In this document: one piece after another, positions 57,948 to 64,000 of the stretch | Numbering within the stretch: position 1 is the first letter of the stretch | Layout of the letters: each line of letters starts with the position of its first letter | NCBI RefSeq assembly: GCF_000787575.1 | Contig: NW_012236520.1 | Coordinates: 248,001-312,000 of the forward strand | Reading direction: 5' to 3' | DNA: 64,000 nucleotides | Origin: Acytostelium subglobosum LB1 | Lineage: Eukaryota > Evosea > Eumycetozoa > Acytosteliales > Acytosteliaceae | The notes under the pieces: model-generated | Seen by the model: the letters and a program-made list of their open reading frames with translations, nothing else | The model's database searches: none | Told to the model about the DNA's origin: nothing | Made by a program: the position numbers and the translations under genes

Positions 57948-58411
57948 CTACTTGTGAGCTGGGGCAGCGATGGGATGACCAATGTCCTTTCCTCTGAGCT
58001 TGACACCCAAGACCTTCTCCATCTTGGCCAAGATGGCAACTGATGGGATTGCAGTGCCATTCTCATAGTCGTTGACGACTGATTGTCTCTCGTAGATCTT
58101 GGCAGCAAGATCCTTCTGTGTCATCTTGAGATTGACACGGGCTCTCTGTATAGCCTGTGGTACTGATGCCTTTAACTCTGGTACTCTAATTCCCTCCTCA
58201 TCCTCCTCAATCCTCTTGGCATTGATTCCACTCGATGCATGGTTGGTACCAGCATTATCTGTATATGTTTGATTTCATTTGATTGATTATTCGGTTATCA
58301 ATCAAGATTGAATGAGTGAATGATTGAATGAATGAATGAGTGAGTGAGCTAGTGATGATAGTAGTATTCAAGATTGAATGAATACATACACTTCTTGACA
58401 ATGTCAGACAT
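57948..58411 (-). CDS. mbf1: Multiprotein bridging factor 1 (MBF1/EDF1)
   Basis: Transcription coactivator that links activators to TBP and also monitors collided ribosomes. 110 residues, two exons: 58411-58390 (22 coding bases, MSDIVKK plus one base) and 58258-57948. The C-terminal Cro/XRE helix-turn-helix is clear: RARVNLKMTQKDLAAKIYERQSVVNDYENG-type sequence, then IPSVAILAKMEKVLGVKLRG. The N-terminal MBF1 domain is shorter than in animals, with a reduced basic linker. The splice rebuilds VKKYNAGTNHA. Confidence 0.92.
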
Positions 58412-58901
58412 GTTTGATCTAATAAATAATGATAGATAGAGAGATAATGAATGTGTATATATGTATATGTATACGTTAATGTGTTTGGACAATGATGAAC
58501 TGGTGAGTCTTCAACATTGTTTGAAGTTGAGAATGATCCTCACCCCCACCTTCAACCCACAATTGATATGACCCATAAACACAATCCAACTGATCGATAA
58601 ACTGTGGGAACCCAACTTACATTATTGTCTATGATTGATTGTAAGTGTCTGATTGAATGGCTGCCAATCATTATAGTTGTGTAGAAGGCCTTGATGATTG
58701 ATTGAGTGATGGACCAAATGAATGAATGAATGAATTGTCATGCCAACCCAACTACCTTGGGATGGCTCCATCCGCAATGCATGAGAAGAAGCCACACGGC
58801 CGCACAATGTGGAAAGATTATTAATCATGATTGTTGTAAGGAATAAAGGTGTGATAGGTGGTTTATTATTGGGAACAACGTGACCGACGTCCGCCAGAAG
58901 C
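58412..58901. other. Intergenic spacer, no gene seen
   Basis: Promoter side of MBF1 and 3' flank of the L15 gene, with GAAT and TATG runs. No independent gene. Confidence 0.5.
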
Positions 58902-59872
58902 TTATCTGTATCTTCTGAAGACACGGGTGTTTCTTCTCTTGTAGTTGGCGCGGACGGATGGTCTGGCCTTGGCGGCATGACGACCTCCCTTCTTGTTGAG
59001 ACCACGGGCCTTGACACCGGCGGCGGTGAGACCACGGAGCTCACGGTGCTTGTGGACTGGGTTGCAGATCCAGTTGTAGCGGGCGTCGTTGCGGATCGAC
59101 TGGTGGGAGTGGTCGAGCAAGATAACCTCGAAGTACTTGTAGGTGGAGTCCTGGTTGACCCAGTACGAGTTGAGCACACGCAGGTTGGGGCATCTGCGGG
59201 CGACACGCTCCTCAGCGACAGAGCGCAAGTTGCGGCTTGGCTTCAGCTCGTTGACACCGTGGGTCTTTGGCTTACCACCGGTGCGACCACCTGGAACCTG
59301 TCTCTTACGGCCTCCGCGACGGACACGGATGCGATATACAACAAAACCTTGAGTGGCCTTGTATCCCAAGCGTCTAGCCTTGTCTGGACGGCTTGGGTGA
59401 GTGGCACGGTGGCACACTGGCAGGTTTCTGTATTCCCAGCATCTGACTCTGAGAAGGAAGCGAATAGCGTCAGACTGCTTATGCTTGTAAAGCTCCTGTA
59501 AGTATTTGTAGGCACCTATTATTGTGTTTGTTTGTTTGGTTGGGTGTTAGGTTCGTTCGTTCGTTCTGTTATGTTATGCCATCTCTGAGTCACTCTCTCG
59601 CCTGTCACTCAAACATCCATCGATCCCATCCATCGACTATCCATTCAATCAATCATCTATCTTGTCGATGTCACAAGAGTATCGTGTCATCCATCTCCAT
59701 CAATGACTTCCTCTGTCGCGTCGCCAATAGAACCAATGATCGCATTGTAGTTGGGATCGTCGAGATGATTGATTGATTGATAGGTTGGTTGATGGATGGA
59801 TTGATAACTGCATGTTGTTGACTAATGTTGATTGATGACTAGATGATTGCTGATGTATAGATACACACCCAT
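58902..59872 (-). CDS. rpl15: 60S ribosomal protein L15 (eL15)
   Basis: Component of the large ribosomal subunit. 205 residues. The coding sequence is split into a four-base first exon (59872-59869, ATGG) and one long exon (59515-58902), joined through a 353-base intron to give [21 protein letters not shown]. The rest follows eukaryotic L15 throughout: [42 protein letters not shown] and a basic tail ending [11 protein letters not shown]. Strong C-ending codon bias as for other highly expressed genes here. The intron-in-the-start-codon-neighbourhood layout is common for ribosomal protein genes. Confidence 0.96.
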
Positions 59873-60362
59873 TTCCTCACGTTGTTGTCCAAAGAGTAAT
59901 CGTATCAAGTATCAACAGTGGATAGAAATTGCTATGTGTCGTGCGTGTGCGAGTTGCCAGAGGGTTAGCACACCTCTCGTCTCAGTCCCAAGGTTGATCG
60001 TCTGAAATGAAAAAAAATTCAAATTAATTCATTTTTGTTTGGTATGGCTAACCTTTCACTAACAACGAAGTTCCTTTTAGAGATGTTTAGCCGTGAAGTT
60101 GTCGTGGGTGAGTCATTGAGCTACCCATTCATCTGAATGTACATAGAGAAAGAGGAAGTGAAGTGAAGTAAGGAGATAAGATAAGACAGGTTGATCAAGC
60201 AAGTAGCATTTAATATAGATATATACTAAATAGTAATAATAATGGTTGGTATCTGTTGAATGAATGAATGATACATGTGCAATGACATGGACCGAGTCTA
60301 ACGCTCCCTCCTCACATGAATGGTAACAACAGAGTATTCTTGACAAGGGTATCAGCCTTTCA
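59873..60362. other. Divergent promoter region between L15 and DPM2
   Basis: Contains AT-rich DNA, poly-A near 60010, and a probable upstream exon or leader of DPM2: the frame is open from 60327 as SILDKGISLS just before the chosen Met. Confidence 0.45.
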
Positions 60363-60651
60363 ATGGTGTTGTTCAGCATCAGTGTATTTGTATATTATAC
60401 AGCATGGGTCATCGTATCTGTAAGTTAGAATGTGTAATGGGATGCTATTACTAGTATCACGTTGATTGTCTAACGTAACATATGATGTATATATATATAT
60501 ATAGCCATTCATGGATAGCGATCATTGGATGCATCAATACTTCTTACCACTGGAGTATGGTGTTATCTTGCCTGCCATTCTACTTGTTGTTGGACTCGCT
60601 GCAATTGGCTCATTCCTCGGCATGGTAATGTTGAAGACAAAGAAGAAATAA
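60363..60651 (+). CDS. dpm2: Dolichol-phosphate mannose synthase subunit DPM2 (start uncertain)
   Basis: Small ER membrane subunit that stabilises dolichol-phosphate mannosyltransferase for N-glycan and GPI synthesis. Two exons are visible (60363-60419, 60505-60651), joined across GTAAGT..ATAG to read FVYYTAWVIVSPFMDSDHWM and then HQYFLPLEYGVILPA, matching the DPM2 layout of two helices with a conserved YYTAW and YFLP. The C-terminus is VMLKTKKK, a dilysine-like ER retention tail. From the Met at 60363 the protein has 67 residues, against about 84 in animals. The frame continues upstream as SILDKGISLS behind a possible acceptor at 60332, which aligns with the family's first helix, so an unseen short 5' exon is likely. 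Confidence 0.8.
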
Positions 60652-60979
60652 ACAGTACAACAACAACAGCAATAACAGCATCATCAAAGACATGTGGAAT
60701 CGATACGATCAACAATCTCATCAATCAATCAATCAACGAGCGACAGACGATGTTTGGGTCAGGCCGAGAAGCATTGAGTCGACAGATGTTTGGCGTATAT
60801 GTGATGAAGAGACGTCTCTTTATTCATTGGAGGATGATGGATAGATAAATAGGATGGATAGATATATACACGTGGATTGGATTGATGGCTATATACAGGC
60901 GGCAGTACATCGTTGCCGCGATCGAGTCATTGATGATGATGTTGGAGGCTCCATAGTGTCACACATATTGAGCAATGAC
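60652..60979. other. Convergent spacer, no gene seen
   Basis: 3' flanks of DPM2 and the PH/HMA gene, with CAAC repeats just after the DPM2 stop. The plus-strand frame at 60525-60848 overlaps DPM2 in another frame and is a shadow. Confidence 0.5.
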
Positions 60980-61534
60980 CTATTGCAGTGCGACGATGAA
61001 GCCATTGGACTCGAGTGTGGATAGTACCATGCCAATGTCCATTGTCCCGCTGAGTATGAGACGATCTTCATCCGACAGGATCTCATACTTGTTGATGCCT
61101 TTGGCGTTGGTGAGTAGACGCGCCACCTGATCCTCGCAATGCTTGCACATCAGACCTTTGACATCGATCGTCGTGGTCTTTGTGGCAGGTGTGGCGCCGT
61201 CCTGTGGCGCTGTCGTTCGCTTGGCTCGATCACTTGCGCGTTCTGATAGGTGGCGCACCCAGTCCTTTGCCTCATCCACTGTTGGCGCTTGCATTTGATA
61301 TACACGGCCTTCCACCGACAGTTCGATCAGCGTCGCGTTGTTTGTCGGCATCTGAACCATGTTTGCCAATGATATGATGTCAATGGGTTCGCGATCATAG
61401 TTGCTCTTGAAGTAACACAGTTCATTATTATCGTACAGGACGAACCATCTTGACTTCCACGACTTGATGACTCCACCCTGTTTGACCAGCCATCCCTCCT
61501 TGACTGTTATCCTCTCGCTAATGTCGAATGCCAT
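60980..61534 (-). CDS. PH domain protein with C-terminal heavy-metal-associated (HMA) domain
   Basis: 184 residues, one exon, starting MAFDISERITVKEGWLVKQG. Residues about 11-106 form a pleckstrin homology domain: KEGWLVKQGGVIKSWKSRWF, then LCYFKSNYDREP and a C-terminal helix with the invariant Trp (EAKDWVRHL). The Lys/Arg pattern KxxxxxxxWKxRWF fits phosphoinositide binding. After a Thr/Ala linker, residues about 118-184 match an HMA/ATX1-type fold: TTIDVKGLMCKHCEDQVARLL, with the metal-binding CxxC as MCKHC, then a GFIVALQ end. The upstream in-frame Met at 61564 precedes a hydrophobic PLSLTHSI stretch and is less likely. This pairing of domains is unusual; a membrane-recruited copper chaperone or sensor is a fair guess. 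Confidence 0.85.
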   Translation of the reverse strand: MAFDISERITVKEGWLVKQGGVIKSWKSRWFVLYDNNELCYFKSNYDREPIDIISLANMVQMPTNNATLIELSVEGRVYQMQAPTVDEAKDWVRHLSERASDRAKRTTAPQDGATPATKTTTIDVKGLMCKHCEDQVARLLTNAKGINKYEILSDEDRLILSGTMDIGMVLSTLESNGFIVALQ

Positions 61535-61891
61535 CTTAATTGAGTGGGTGAGTGAGAGTGGCAAGCGAGTGATTGATTGAGTGAGTCTATCTCTATCTCT
61601 CTATCTCTATCTATGTATCCGCTCAATGTTTGTGCTTGAGAGCAGGATTGAGTAATCCTCATCATAGGGTAATTTTGATCAAAAATGTGTGATTGTGGGG
61701 TGATCATTAAATTTTGATTAAGATGTGGGGTAATGGACCCTACCAGATCTTTTTTGATCACTTTTTGGTCCAGCCCAAAGACCAAAACACGACCAATTAA
61801 CCAAACAATTAATAAATACAAATACAATACAAACTTATATGTTAAAATACATGTCCATGTCCAATGGACAAAGATATAATCGATCGGATGT
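61535..61891. other. Intergenic spacer, no gene seen
   Basis: Contains CTAT repeats near 61588-61615, and two nearby GATCAAAA/TTTTGATCA inverted pieces around 61675-61765. No ORF of note. Confidence 0.5.
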
Positions 61892-64000
61892 TTACTTAAG
61901 CTTTGGTGGCAAACAGAAGTAAGGCAGATTGGAGGAGTACATCTCGTTGGACTTCTTGGTGATGAACACTTGGAATAGGTTGTATAGTAGCATGCCAATG
62001 TTTGATGTCATCAATGACACTCCATAGAATATAACAAATACACTAATGGTCACTGTGAATACAAAGGCCTTAGTCACCATGAAGTTGTAGTATCCAAGAT
62101 GGAAGAAGAACAATGAGCACAGCAACACCAACATGAGGAAGCCCCATACCTGGATGCCAAGGCTCTCCACAATCCTATCATAGTCCCTGTTGCTCTTGAT
62201 CTTGAATCCAAATGTGAATCTAATTGATTGATTGAGTGAGTGAGTGTTAGAGAGTGATTGGAATGATTCCAGAGTATGATTGAATGAGGACTCATACCTT
62301 TTGTTGAACCACTTGCGGACAAAGAGTGCTGGTGGACATGGGTTGGCAAACTTGATGAGGAAGGCACCGAGGAGGAAGAAGTATCCGAGCTTGTGGAAAC
62401 CCATGATAAAGCCAGAGAAGACTGGCATCGAGGGTGGATCGTAGACACCTGGCACATAGATGGCAACATCGCCAATCTGGAAATTCATCTTCATGGACTT
62501 GTAGCACGACAGGGCAATGCTGGCCAACAGCAGCACGACAAAGGGCAGGAAGTGGTCGGTGATGCCGGCAAAGAAGTTGAAGTCTTGAAGACTCAGCATG
62601 TAGATGTTGTGGCTGCTGCTCTTCTTGTTGCCATAGTAGCCGCTCTGACAGCGTTGGTAGGCCTGCAGGATGGGGCGGACCATGTTGAACAGCTTGAAGT
62701 AGAAGATGTTGCTGATGCAGTAGAACTGGGGGATGACGAACAGAACCAAATAGAAGCGCTCCTTGTCGTTGGACAGGAAGAACAGCATCATAGACAGCGG
62801 CAAGAAGATGTCGGCTTGGAGGTAACGTGGACAGAACATCAGAATGAATGAATGCAGGCCCAGGATGAGATAGATTACAAATGCCAGCTTGGGCATCATC
62901 ACTTGACTGGTGCGCCATGATCGATCATAGATATAGATGCCAAGAAGAATGAGGTAGTACACAGTGAACTTGATGTACAATGGAGTCATGAAGCCTCGTG
63001 GTCTTGGCGTGTTTGGCTTGCGATGTACAAAGTGTGCTGCCAGCTTGCGTCTCTGGATGTACAGCTCCAAAGTCAAGGCCATTGCCGCCAACATATATGA
63101 TCCCTTATACAAATGCTAAGTATGATTGATTGAGTGTTAGTGAGTGTGATTATTGAGGTGGAGTAGTTCCAGACTTACAACTAAAAGGAGCTCTTCCAAG
63201 GGGACTGTGAGGAGGTACTGGCAGACAGCCATGGAGAATGAGAAGAAGGCGTACTTGATCAACCATTGACCGGCTGGCTTGTACTCATAGGCAAGGTTGG
63301 TGTTCTTCTGGACGAGTTCGTCAGAGTCGGAGAGAGAGCGAACTGAGAGTGATACTGATGCTGGATGATCGAGACTGATGTCTGGCGCAAGGACGAATGA
63401 ACCTGTTGATCGCAGAAGTGATGACTTGGATCCTCCCAATACCTTCTCCTTGAGCTCGACACTGCGCAACAATTGCTCGCGCTCACCGCCCATGGGCGGG
63501 GTGTCCTGTCCATTGGTGATGTTTACATTGGGCTCGGTCTCTACAAAGGCTGGGAAGGTGTCCATTGTGATTGGACCCGGGGTCTTGGCGCCAGCAACAC
63601 GTTTGATGTTAACAGAGGCATTGGGCGAGTAGTACATCACCAGGGCGCACAGCAAGCTGGCGACATAGACGTGAATGGACTCGTTGTCGTCGTGCCAGTA
63701 GAGCACCCAGAATCCAGAGAACAAAGCAGTGAGACCAAAGATGACGATGTATGGCAGGATGACCAAGGCAAAGTTGTTCTTGACCTCGTCGTAGAAGTGA
63801 TTCCAGGTGCCATACTGCTTTTTCATGAGCGCCATGATCAGAATGCCAATGGCGATCGGGAAGAAGACCACCTCAAACATGGGGAATCGCTTCAGGTTGA
63901 GGAAGGGCACCTTGAGGCCGTTGATGTATGTGGTGAACAGTCTGATGCCCTCTTGAAGGTCGTCATCGCTGGCGTCTGCGTTGGCACCAAGTTGGATGGC
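61892..64000 (-). CDS. Large multi-spanning membrane protein, unknown (5' part outside window)
   Basis: The frame is open to the right edge; three exons are seen: 64000-63179, 63115-62298, 62219-61892, 655 residues so far. At least ten hydrophobic segments appear, such as VVFFPIAIGILIMALM, FALVILPYIVIFGLTALF, FTVYYLILLGIYIY, ITDHFLPFVVLLLASIAL and VFTVTISVFVIFYG. A hydrophilic loop of about 120 residues with Ser-rich repeats (LDHPASVSLSVRSLSDSDE) probably faces the cytosol. The C-terminus is FCLPPKLK. I do not recognise the family; no transporter signature or catalytic motif stands out. Candidates include polytopic transferases or transporters, but no choice is supported. Exon joins restore frame at GTAAGT and GTATGA donors. 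Confidence 0.8.

Overview
The window looks like nuclear DNA of a dictyostelid social amoeba or a close amoebozoan relative. Genes are dense and lie on both strands. They are split by short introns (about 60-120 bases, GTA/GTG..AG) that are packed with CAAT/GATT tetranucleotide runs. Spacers are AT-rich, exons are GC-richer with many C-ending codons, and some proteins carry Asn, Thr or Gln runs. The gene families fit: an SH2-domain SHK-type kinase, a large IPT/TIG receptor-like protein with an EGF-like segment, a bulb-lectin protein, and an N-rich linker in an otherwise bacterial-type protein. The species cannot be fixed from this window. Two genes run off the edges: leucyl-tRNA synthetase on the left and a multi-spanning membrane protein on the right. 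| Layout. 1-12.6 kb: leucyl-tRNA synthetase, a phytanoyl-CoA dioxygenase-like protein, the proteasome phosphatase UBLCP1, ARF1, an SHK kinase, an alpha/beta hydrolase and pterin carbinolamine dehydratase. 13.5-16.2 kb: cullin-1. 16.8-19.4 kb: an island of small secreted proteins. Two of these share a nine-cysteine pattern, one neighbour looks like a broken gene, and the spacers are duplicated. 19.8-23.5 kb: the LRR/TIG surface protein. 25-30.5 kb: an M16C metallopeptidase, a mitochondrial A-type Fe-S carrier and an unknown membrane protein. 30.6-36.3 kb: an LRR protein with a long charged tail and proline iminopeptidase. 36.6-43.8 kb: cytosolic-type Hsp70, a TMC-like membrane protein and poly(A)-binding protein. 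44.9-53.4 kb: a mitochondrial P-loop ATPase, eIF3e, a divergent ARF-like GTPase, a bulb-type lectin and a peroxisomal D-amino-acid oxidase. 54.2-57.4 kb: a single intronless gene that joins SbcD/Mre11-type nuclease and SbcC/Rad50-type ATPase in one chain behind a mitochondrial-type leader. 57.9-64 kb: MBF1, ribosomal protein L15, DPM2, a PH+HMA protein and the right-edge membrane protein. | How they work together. These are mostly independent housekeeping genes. Several serve translation (LeuRS, PABP, eIF3e, L15), and several products are predicted to go to mitochondria (A-type carrier, P-loop ATPase, SbcDC fusion, perhaps the dehydratase). The most unusual items are the SbcD-SbcC fusion, the paired nine-cysteine secreted proteins with their duplicated surroundings, and two 20-base palindromes that share the core AAGGCCTT. 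I saw no CRISPR array, rRNA, intact tRNA or recognisable transposon. Intron positions were inferred by eye from GT..AG sites, reading-frame continuity and family conservation, and all joined exon sets given here keep frame.
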